DNA from: Thauera humireducens
Lineage (GTDB): Bacteria; Pseudomonadota; Gammaproteobacteria; Burkholderiales; Rhodocyclaceae
Assembly: GCF_001051995.2 (NCBI RefSeq)
Contig: NZ_CP014646.1
Coordinates: 2,294,001 to 2,358,000, forward strand
Length of the DNA stretch: 64,000 nt
Reading direction: 5' to 3'
The notes beneath the pieces were generated by a model. That model did not search any database. It had not been told where the DNA came from and was given only the letters and a program-made list of their open reading frames with translations. Made by a program: the position numbers and the translations under genes. Positions within the stretch are counted from its first letter, which is position 1. The number at the start of each line of letters is the position of its first letter. Positions 39,019 to 48,653 of this stretch are shown here, in pieces.

Positions 39019-40275
39019 TCAGATGTCTGCCACCGCCGCCAGGTGGCTACCTGCCGCACGCATGTCGGCACCGCTCGGATGCTGGAACACGCGCAAGCCG
39101 AACTCCGGGATGATGGCGAACAGATGGTCGAAGATGTCGGACTGGGTCCCCTCGTATTCAGCCCAAACGGTCGTGTTGGCAAAGCAATACACCTCCAGCG
39201 GCAGACCGTCGGCCGTCGGTGCCAGTTGCCTCACCATCAGGGTCATGCCCTGATGCACGCCGGGGTGGCGACGCAGGTAACGCTCGACATAGGCACGGAA
39301 GGTGCCGATGTTGGTCACCCGCCGGCGGTTGACCACGTCGCGCTCGGCGCGCGGCAGCGTCGCATTCCAGGCCTCGAGTTCGGCCTCCTTCGCCGGCAGG
39401 TAGCCGTCGAGCAATGCGAAGCGATCCAGCCGGCGGCGCTCCTCGTCGGTCAGGAAACGCACGCTGTGCTGGTCGACGTAGAGACTGCGCTTGATCCGTC
39501 GCCCGCCCGCTTCGCGCATGCCACGCCAGTTGCGGAAGGAATCCGAGATCAGCTTCTTGGTCGGGATCGTCGTGATGGTCTTGTCGAAGTTCTGCACCTT
39601 CACCGTGTGCAGGGCGATGTCGATCACGTCGCCATCGGCGTTGAGCTGCGGCATCTCGATCCAGTCGCCCACCCGCACCATGTCGTTGGAACTGAGCTGC
39701 ACACTCGCCACCAGCGACAGCAGCGTGTCCTGGAAGATCAGCATCAGCACCGCTGCCATGGCGCCCAGGCCGGACAGCAGGATCAGCGGCGAACGGTCGA
39801 TCAGGCTCGCCACGATGAGGATCGCGGCGACGAGGTAGATGGCGATCTTGAGCACCTCGATATAGCCCTTGATCGGCCGCAGGTGTGCATCAGGGCGACG
39901 CCGGTAGAGCGCGTTCAGCAGATTGAGCGCCTCCGCCAGGGCCAGCGCCACCGTCAGCACGATGAAGGCGCTCGACACGTTCTCGACCACGGCAACCAGT
40001 GCCGCCGGCAAGGCCGGCACGGCGCGTATGCCAAGCATCAGCACCAGCGCGGGCACCACGTTCGACAGCCGCGACACCACGCGCAGGGGCGTCAGTTCGA
40101 GATCGTTCGCGACCACCACCGCGCTCAGCAGACGGCGCAGGCCGCGCAACAGGATGTGCTTCGTCATCCAGTTCGCAAGCCAGGCCACGAGTACCAACCC
40201 GACCACCACGACCACGGCATAGGCGGGCGGATGCTGTTCCAGCCAGCCGATGGCGACTGCCATGTCCTGCGTCAT
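39019..40275 (-). CDS. MscS-family mechanosensitive channel (YbdG-like)
   Basis: This encodes 418 aa from ATG 40275, preceded by AGGGAG. Several N-terminal membrane helices precede the MscS core: GLGAMAAVLMLIFQDTLLSLVASVQL (pore-lining TM3 region), then DMVRVGDWIEMP and VQNFDKTITTIPTKKLISDSFRNW, the YbdG-type beta domain. The long C-terminal part with RGMREAGGRRIKRSLYVDQ is also YbdG-like. It releases solutes on osmotic downshock. It is divergent from glnS across about 160 bases that must hold both promoters. Confidence 0.93.
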   Translation of the reverse strand: MTQDMAVAIGWLEQHPPAYAVVVVVGLVLVAWLANWMTKHILLRGLRRLLSAVVVANDLELTPLRVVSRLSNVVPALVLMLGIRAVPALPAALVAVVENVSSAFIVLTVALALAEALNLLNALYRRRPDAHLRPIKGYIEVLKIAIYLVAAILIVASLIDRSPLILLSGLGAMAAVLMLIFQDTLLSLVASVQLSSNDMVRVGDWIEMPQLNADGDVIDIALHTVKVQNFDKTITTIPTKKLISDSFRNWRGMREAGGRRIKRSLYVDQHSVRFLTDEERRRLDRFALLDGYLPAKEAELEAWNATLPRAERDVVNRRRVTNIGTFRAYVERYLRRHPGVHQGMTLMVRQLAPTADGLPLEVYCFANTTVWAEYEGTQSDIFDHLFAIIPEFGLRVFQHPSGADMRAAGSHLAAVADI

Positions 40276-40438
40276 GCACACTCCCTGAAAGGCCGCCAAG
40301 GGCCAAAAAAACACATTCCGACCAAACAGCACGCACCGTGTTCCCCAGACGCGTCCCGCATCACGGCCGCCAGCCCCGTCGCGACAGGGGGATCGGCTAC
40401 AATCCTGCGATTCCGTCTTTCAGTTCGCATTGCATCCG

Positions 40439-42175
<1,737 letters not shown>

Positions 42176-42318
42176 GTCAGGTCGGAAAGGAGAGCGAGGA
42201 TGGCAACGAAGGGTTCGACCGATACGATAGCCGCCTCGCTCGTGCGCCGTTGCAGCCGCCCTGCTCGGGTCCAGGAGCATGCTTTTGCCACTCTCGGCAC
42301 GAGGATCCCGCCGGTACC
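42176..42318. other. Start of the glnS-mrr gap: no gene seen
   Basis: The gap between glnS and mrr runs from 42176 to 42604. This first part has GAGCGAGG (42191-42198) and CCTCGCTC (42233-42240), a weak inverted repeat of uncertain meaning. The rest of the gap is taken up by the two palindromic repeats and short spacers. Confidence 0.4.
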
Positions 42319-42400
42319 GTGCGGGGTATTCCTTCTGCAGGCTGCGGAACTCGCCCTTCGGGCTCGGACAGTCCTCGCCTGCGCCAGGAACACCCCGCAC
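42319..42400. repeat. Palindromic repeat unit 1 upstream of mrr
   Basis: Outer arms GTGCGGGGT and ACCCCGCAC are perfect and extend to 15 bp with one mismatch. Inside lies a core with GGCTGCGGAACTCGC, a TTCG turn and CTCGGACAGTCCTCGCCT, plus a GCAGGC/GCCTGC helix. The same core recurs in inverted orientation in unit 2. Confidence 0.8.
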
Positions 42401-42488
42401 CGCCCCTGCCCGCGCTTCCGGGTTTCGTCGGCCCAGCACAACCTCCTGTCGGCGTCCCCCCTGAGTTTCGGACGGCGCAAGCGGTTCC

Positions 42489-42578
42489 GGGATGCGTACG
42501 TGGTGTTCGTGGAGAGGCGAGGACTGTCCGAGCGAAGCGAGTTCCGCAGCCTCGTAAGGAACATCACGTACGCATCCC
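42489..42578. repeat. Palindromic repeat unit 2 upstream of mrr
   Basis: Arms GGGATGCGTACGTG and CACGTACGCATCCC are perfect (14 bp), extending to about 20 bp. The core is the reverse complement of that in unit 1 (AGGCGAGGACTGTCCGAG then CGAGTTCCGCAGCCT), while the arms differ completely. It ends 26 bases before mrr. Confidence 0.8.
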
Positions 42579-42604
42579 GCGCACAAGCCTGAGGCATCAC
42601 CACA

Positions 42605-43498
42605 ATGAGCGTCCCGAAGTACCACGAACTCATTCGCCCCCTGCTCGATCTCGTCGCCGATGGACGTCCTCGCAACCTGCGAGAAGCGTCGCAAGAGCTT
42701 GCAGAGCAACTGCAACTTACCGACGACGACCTGGCTGAAACCCTCCCCAGCGGTTACCCGCGATACCTGAACCGCGTCGGCTGGGCGAAAAGCGATCTCA
42801 ATAAGACAGGTCTCATCGAGAGCTGTGGTCGCGGCTTGTTCCGGATCTCGGCAAAAGGTCGTGCTGCGCTCCCTGAACTCCCGGGCCAACTCGATCGAAA
42901 GTACTTCGAGGCCCGCGGGATGGGGAGTTGGAAAGCCGTCATAGCTCAGAATGCGCCCGATGCAGCACCAGAAGCACGCGCCGACGAGACCCTGACCCCG
43001 GAAGAGCAGATCGACGAAACGCTGACTGAACTCCAGGACACGCTTGAACAGGAGGTCCTCGCGCAGCTTCGGTCAATCAGCCCGGCGAGCTTCGAGCGCT
43101 TCGTCGTGCGTCTGCTGGCGGCCATGGGTTATGGCGTCGGTGAAGTGACGGGCCGTTCCGGAGACGGTGGAATCGATGGCGTGATCTACGAGGACCGGCT
43201 GAAACTGGACCGGATATATTTGCAGGCGAAGCGTTGGGCCGATGCGCCGGTCGGTGGGCCGGAGATCAACGGTTTCCTCGGTGCCTTGGCCAAACATGGT
43301 GCCGATCGCGGGGTGTTCGTGACCACCAGTAGATTCACTCAAGACGCCAGACGAGCGGCAGAGCTTCCGCATCTGCGACTCGTCCTCATCGATGGAGAGG
43401 AGCTTGCCCGGCTCGCTGTGGAACACAACGTCGGCGTGTCGATCAAGCGCAAGATCGAATTGAAACGCCTGGACACAGACTTCTTCGACGACCTCTGA
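42605..43498 (+). CDS. mrr: Mrr-type restriction endonuclease
   Basis: This encodes 297 aa, close to E. coli Mrr. The N-terminal winged-helix domain (residues ~1-90) contains LRPLLD-type and YPRYLNRVGWAKSDLNKTGL segments. The C-terminal PD-(D/E)xK nuclease has FERFVVRLLAAMGY, SGDGGIDGVI (Asp) and IYLQAKRW (QxK), then GVFVTTSRFTQDAR. Mrr-type enzymes cut DNA carrying certain methylated bases and need no partner methylase; none is present. The gene follows the palindrome pair and precedes the exporter genes by 12 bases. Confidence 0.92.
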   Translation: MSVPKYHELIRPLLDLVADGRPRNLREASQELAEQLQLTDDDLAETLPSGYPRYLNRVGWAKSDLNKTGLIESCGRGLFRISAKGRAALPELPGQLDRKYFEARGMGSWKAVIAQNAPDAAPEARADETLTPEEQIDETLTELQDTLEQEVLAQLRSISPASFERFVVRLLAAMGYGVGEVTGRSGDGGIDGVIYEDRLKLDRIYLQAKRWADAPVGGPEINGFLGALAKHGADRGVFVTTSRFTQDARRAAELPHLRLVLIDGEELARLAVEHNVGVSIKRKIELKRLDTDFFDDL

Positions 43499-43510
43499 TA
43501 CCGCTCCGCC

Positions 43511-44656
43511 ATGAAAACCCTCCGCCGCCTGGTTCCTCTCATGATCGCGATCGCACTCATCGGCGCGGCAGGCTGGTGGCTCACCCGTCCGAAGCCGGTT
43601 GCGGTCGTGGTGCATGAGGTCGGCCGCGGACTGGTCGAGGCGACGCTGTCGAACACCCGCGCCGGCGAGATCGAAGCCTGCCAGCGCACCAAGATGGCGA
43701 CCATCGTGGGCGGGCGCATCGATTACCTGGGGGTGAAGGAAGGCGACCGGGTCGAGGCCGGGCAGGTGCTGATGCGGCTGTGGCATGGCGATCTGGACGC
43801 GCGCCTGGCGATCAACCAGGCGCAGCGCGCCACCGCGCGCCAGCGCGTGCAGGAGGCCTGCACCGTGGCCGACAACGCCGAACGCGAGGCCGCGCGCCAG
43901 GCGCAGCTCGTCAAGCGCGGCTTCGTGTCCGCCAGCGCCGAGGAGAAGGCCCGCACCGAGGCCCGCGCGCGCCGCGCGGCCTGCGACACCGCGCGTGCGG
44001 ATGTCGCCACCGCGCAGGCCCAGCTCACCGCCACCGAGACCGAGCGCCAGCGCCTGGTGCTGGTCGCGCCCTTTGCCGGCACCGTGGCCAAGATCAGCGG
44101 CGAACTGGGCGAGATCTCCATCCCCTCCCCGCCCGGCGTGCCGACGCCGCCGGCCATCGACCTGATCGACGACTCTTGCCTGTACGTGAAGGCGCCGATG
44201 GACGAGATCGACGCACCCAAGATCCGCCCCGGCCAACCGGTGCGCATCACCCTGGAGGCGATGGCGGGCACGGTGTTCGAAGGCCGGGTCAAGCGCGTCG
44301 CGCCCTACATCACCGCGGTCGAGAAGCAGGCCCGCACCGTCGAGGTGGACGTCGACTTCGCACGCCCGGACGAGGCCCGTGGCATGCTGGTCGGCTACAG
44401 CGCGGACGTCGAGATCGTGCTCGACACCCGGCCGGACGTGCTGCGCATCCCGACCGCCGCGCTGCGCGAAGGCCGGCGCGTGCTGGTCGAGCAGAACGGC
44501 GTGCTGGTCGAGCGCAGCCTGCGCACCGGCCTGTCGAACTGGGAACAGACCGAGGTCGTCGAGGGCCTGCAGGCCGGCGAGCGCATCGTCACCTCGCTCG
44601 AGCGCACGGGCGTTGCGCCCGGCGCACGCGTCAGCGTCGAATCCGTCACCCGCTAG
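43511..44656 (+). CDS. MacA/HlyD-family periplasmic adaptor of an ABC exporter
   Basis: This encodes 381 aa with one N-terminal membrane anchor (LVPLMIAIALIGAAGWWL). The biotinyl-lipoyl halves flank a coiled-coil hairpin (residues ~85-175, rich in Ala/Arg/Glu/Gln: AERQA, EEKARTEARARRAA). GVKEGDRVEAGQVLMRL and LVAPFAGTVAKI are typical of membrane fusion proteins. It should join the ATPase and permeases that follow to an outer-membrane channel. The cargo is unknown. Confidence 0.88.
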   Translation: MKTLRRLVPLMIAIALIGAAGWWLTRPKPVAVVVHEVGRGLVEATLSNTRAGEIEACQRTKMATIVGGRIDYLGVKEGDRVEAGQVLMRLWHGDLDARLAINQAQRATARQRVQEACTVADNAEREAARQAQLVKRGFVSASAEEKARTEARARRAACDTARADVATAQAQLTATETERQRLVLVAPFAGTVAKISGELGEISIPSPPGVPTPPAIDLIDDSCLYVKAPMDEIDAPKIRPGQPVRITLEAMAGTVFEGRVKRVAPYITAVEKQARTVEVDVDFARPDEARGMLVGYSADVEIVLDTRPDVLRIPTAALREGRRVLVEQNGVLVERSLRTGLSNWEQTEVVEGLQAGERIVTSLERTGVAPGARVSVESVTR

Positions 44657-44683
44657 CGCACAGCCACCGGATCGCGGGCAGAC

Positions 44684-45375
<692 letters not shown>

Positions 45376-45379
<4 letters not shown>

Positions 45380-46584
45380 GCCCGGCCGACACGCTGCGCT
45401 TCGCCAGCCGCGCCGCGCTCGGCTACCCGCTGCGCACCGCGCTGATGGTGCTGGCGATGTCGATCGGCGTGGCGGCGGTGGTGATGCTCACGGCGCTCGG
45501 CGACGGCGCCCGCCGCTACGTCGTCGAGGAATTCTCCGCACTCGGCGCCAACCTGCTGATCGTACTGCCGGGCCGCACCGAGACCGGTGGCGTCAATCCG
45601 GGCAGCTTCGTCAGCAGCACGCCGCGCGATCTCACCAACGACGATGCCGCGGCCCTGCTGCGCGTGCCGCTGGTGCAGCGCGTCGCGCCGCTCACCGTGG
45701 GCAACTCCGAGATCTCGGTCGGCGGCCGCCTGCGCGAGGTCATGGTGGTCGGCACCACTGCCGACTACCTCGACATCCGCGGTTTCGGCGTGGCCGGCGG
45801 TCAGTTCCTGCCGCGCGAGGACTTCGGTCGCGCCACGGCGGTGGCGGTGATCGGCGAGACGATCCGGGCCGAGCTGTTCGGCAACCAGAACGCCATCGGT
45901 CGCATGATCCGCCTCGGCGATCGCCGCCTGCGCGTGATCGGCATCATGGGGCCGGCAGGCCGCGGGCTAGGCATGAACTCCGACGAGCTGGTGCTGGTGC
46001 CGGTCGCCACCGCACAGGCGATGTTCAACACCAACGCCCTGTTCCGCATCATGGTCGAGACCCGTGGCCGCGAGGCGCTGGCGCCGGCCCAGCGCCAGGT
46101 GGAGGACCTGCTGCGCGCCCGGCGCGACGGCGAGCTCGACTTCACCGTCATCACCCAGGACGCGGTGCTCGGCACCTTCGACCGCATCCTCGGTGCGTTG
46201 ACGCTGGGTGTCGCCGGCATCGCCGCGATCAGCCTGGCGGTGGCCGGCATCCTGGTCATGAACGTGATGCTGGTGGCCGTCACCCAGCGCACCGGCGAAA
46301 TCGGCCTGCTGAAGGCGCTCGGTGCCAGCGCACGCGCAATCCGTCTCGCCTTCCTCGCCGAGGCCGGGCTGCTGTCGCTGGCCGGCGCGCTGACCGGGTT
46401 CGCGCTCGGTCACGCGGGGGCGTGGGCCATACGGCTGGCCTTTCCCGCCCTGCCGGCCTGGCCGCCCGACTGGGCCGTGGCCGCGGCGGTGGGCACGGCG
46501 CTCGCCACCGGGCTGCTGTTCGGGGTGATGCCCGCACGCCTCGCGGCTGCACTGGATCCGGTGCAGGCGCTGATGAAGCGGTGA
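45376..46584 (+). CDS. MacB-like ABC permease, first copy
   Basis: This encodes 402 aa from ATG 45376 (ATGA overlap with the ATPase stop). It has one N-terminal membrane helix (ALMVLAMSIGVAAVVMLTAL), a large periplasmic MacB_PCD domain (FSALGANLLIVLPG) and three C-terminal helices of the FtsX fold with TQRTGEIGLLKALGAS, the coupling-helix region. The nucleotide-binding domain is separate, unlike MacB proper. It pairs with a second, different permease directly downstream. Confidence 0.92.
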
Positions 46585-46589
46585 GCGCG

Positions 46590-47789
46590 ATGCGCTGGAT
46601 CGACTTCCTGCACCTCGCCCTGCGCTCGGTCACCGCGCACCGCATGCGCAGCGGCCTGACGCTCGGCGGTATCGCCGTCGGCATCGCCGCGGTGATCCTG
46701 CTGACCTCGATCGGCGAGGGCCTGCACCGCTTCGTGCTGCAGGAGTTCGGCCAGTTCGGCACCAACGTCATCGAGATCAACCCCGGCCGCCAGGGCCCCC
46801 GCGGCGGCCCGCCCGGCCTGCCGTCCACCGCGCGCGACCTCACCCTCGACGACGTCGCCGCCCTGGCCCGCCTGCCGCATGTGCGCCACGTCACCGGCAA
46901 CGTCAGCGGCAACGCCGAGGTGCGCGCCAACGGCCGTGTGCGGCGCACGATGGTGCTCGGCGTCGGCCCCGACATGCAAGCGGTGTACGCGATGCGGGTG
47001 CGCGTCGGCCAGTTCCTGCCGCCCGACGACAGCGACAGCCCGCGCGCCTTCGTGGTGCTGGGGCCCAAGCTCAAACGCGAGCTGTTCGATGCCGGCAATG
47101 CGCTCGGCGAGCGGGTGCAGATCGGCGACGAGCGCTACCGGGTCATCGGCATCATGGAGGAGAAGGGCCAGTTCCTCGGCATCGACCTCGACGACACCGC
47201 CTTCATCCCCACCGCACGCGGCCTTGCCCTGTTCAATCGCGATGGCCTGATGGAGATCGGCCTCGACTACGAAGAGAACGTTCCTGCCGCCCGCGTGGTC
47301 GAGCTCGTCAAGGGCAGCCTGACCGCCCGCCACGGCCGCGAGGACTTCACCATCCGCACCCAGGAGGACATGCTCGCCACGCTGTCCAACATTCTCGGAA
47401 TACTCACCGCGGCAGTCGGTGCCCTTGGCGGTATCTCGCTGCTGGTGGGTGGGGTCGGCATCGTCACCATCATGACCATCGCAGTGTCCGAGCGCACCAA
47501 CGAGATCGGCCTGCTGGTGGCACTCGGGGCGCGCCGGCGGACCATCCTCGGGCTCTTCCTGGGCGAAGCGGTGGTGCTGGCTGCGGCCGGTGGCGCGGTC
47601 GGCCTCGCGATCGGCGCCGGACTTGCCCATCTGCTCGGGCTGATGGTGCCGGCGCTGCCGGTGAGCACGCCGTGGAGCTTCGTCGTGGCGGCCGAACTGC
47701 TGGCCGTGTCGATCGGACTCGCGGCCGGGGTTCTGCCCGCACGCCGCGCAGCCCGCCTGGACCCGGTGGAGGCCCTGCGTGCAGAGTGA
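46590..47789 (+). CDS. MacB-like ABC permease, second copy
   Basis: This encodes 399 aa from ATG 46590; GTG 46581 in the same frame would overlap the first permease's stop (GTGA) and is an equally good choice. The layout is as in copy one: an N-terminal helix (LTLGGIAVGIAAVILLTSI), a MacB_PCD domain (FGQFGTNVIEINPGR), and an FtsX-type C-terminus with SERTNEIGLLVALGARRRT. The two permeases are clearly paralogous but not close, so they probably form a heterodimer. Confidence 0.92.
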   Translation: MRWIDFLHLALRSVTAHRMRSGLTLGGIAVGIAAVILLTSIGEGLHRFVLQEFGQFGTNVIEINPGRQGPRGGPPGLPSTARDLTLDDVAALARLPHVRHVTGNVSGNAEVRANGRVRRTMVLGVGPDMQAVYAMRVRVGQFLPPDDSDSPRAFVVLGPKLKRELFDAGNALGERVQIGDERYRVIGIMEEKGQFLGIDLDDTAFIPTARGLALFNRDGLMEIGLDYEENVPAARVVELVKGSLTARHGREDFTIRTQEDMLATLSNILGILTAAVGALGGISLLVGGVGIVTIMTIAVSERTNEIGLLVALGARRRTILGLFLGEAVVLAAAGGAVGLAIGAGLAHLLGLMVPALPVSTPWSFVVAAELLAVSIGLAAGVLPARRAARLDPVEALRAE

Positions 47790-48096
47790 GCCTCGCCGCC
47801 ACACCGCCGCCGTCCGCCTTGCACGGGCGGCGACGCTGGTGCTCGGCCTGCACGCACCCGCCGCCATGGCCGCCCCCGCCCCTTGGTACGTCTGGATCAG
47901 CAGGATCGATGGACGCCCGTTCTGCACCCAGTCCGACCCGGGCCCCGGATGGACACGGAGCCGCGGCCCCTATCGCGACAGCCAGTGCCACATGCCGCAC
48001 GAGACGCAGCCACGGCCGCCCGGTGCCCGCCCGCCAGCCCTTGACGCAGGTCAACCTTCGACCATTTCACCCGGCACCCCACGCACCAGCGACTAG
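47779..48096 (+). CDS. Small secreted protein of unknown function
   Basis: This encodes 105 aa from GTG 47779, inside the end of the permease gene (11-base overlap). A signal peptide ending AAMA|A is followed by a short conserved-looking core PWYVWISRIDGRPFC and QSDPGPGWTRSRGPYRD, then a proline-rich tail. Two cysteines may form a disulfide. The overlap suggests it is translated with the exporter, perhaps as cargo or accessory factor. Confidence 0.6.
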   Translation: MQSEPRRHTAAVRLARAATLVLGLHAPAAMAAPAPWYVWISRIDGRPFCTQSDPGPGWTRSRGPYRDSQCHMPHETQPRPPGARPPALDAGQPSTISPGTPRTSD

Positions 48097-48112
48097 ACTG
48101 GAATCAGTTGGC

Positions 48113-48178
48113 GTCCGTGAATTTCGTCACGAACATGCGGCGATACAGGCAATACACGCCATAAACGAACTCACGGAC
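48113..48178. promoter_or_regulatory. Inverted repeat upstream of the small cysteine-rich gene
   Basis: GTCCGTGA (48113-48120) and TCACGGAC (48171-48178) are perfect arms 50 bases apart; the arms continue with TTTCGT and ACGAA. Inside the left arm is a separate perfect palindrome TTCGT-C-ACGAA. The pair could be an operator; it ends 27 bases before the start codon. Confidence 0.35.
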
Positions 48179-48205
48179 CGTTCTGCACCATTGAAGGAGA
48201 CTGCC

Positions 48206-48439
48206 ATGAGCATCATCGACTCCCCGATCGGGCGCTGCGAAGCCGTCCACGAGATGGTCCTGCTGGACGAGACGCAACAGGAATGCGCCTGCGAGCACGG
48301 ATGTCCGCCTGGGTTCGACTGCCCGCTGGCCGGCTACTTCGCCGAGGTCAGCGGACTGAGCGAAGTGGACGCCGAAGTGATGAAGCATGCGGGCACCTGC
48401 ATGAAGATTCCAAAGGAACGCGCCCGCATCGCCGCCTGA
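48206..48439 (+). CDS. Small cysteine-rich cytoplasmic protein, unknown function
   Basis: This encodes 77 aa preceded by AAGGAG. It has six cysteines at positions 11, 27, 29, 33, 39 and 65, in the cluster ECACEHGCPPGFDCP. There is no signal peptide. The pattern suggests metal binding or redox activity, but I do not recognise the family. It stands alone between the exporter genes and the antiporter operon. Confidence 0.65.
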   Translation: MSIIDSPIGRCEAVHEMVLLDETQQECACEHGCPPGFDCPLAGYFAEVSGLSEVDAEVMKHAGTCMKIPKERARIAA

Positions 48440-48459
48440 GGCGGCCCACCGTTTCACCC

Positions 48460-48516
48460 TGCGCCCGGCTTACGGGGTCGCGCAACGCAAGGCGCGCACC
48501 CGGTAAGCCGGGCGCA
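48460..48516. repeat. Inverted repeat between the cysteine-rich gene and mrpA
   Basis: TGCGCCCGGCTTAC and GTAAGCCGGGCGCA are perfect 14-bp arms around a 29-base loop that holds a GCGC-rich stretch. No T-run follows. It could be a REP-like element or a Rho-assisted terminator for the small gene. Confidence 0.55.
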
Positions 48517-48653
48517 GTCACGTCGCGCGGGTCCGCCTTCGGGAACCTCGCAAGCGCGCGTCCTGTCACTTTCCCACCAACACGAATAATGCGGGCCGGC
48601 AACAACGGCACGCGCCGCTCACAGGGGGAGACGACAGACATGCTGCTCGGGGA

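Noticed and set aside
46410..47927. A 505-codon minus-strand frame
   Set aside because: It is antisense to the second permease and has a His/Gln/Arg-rich product with no motif.
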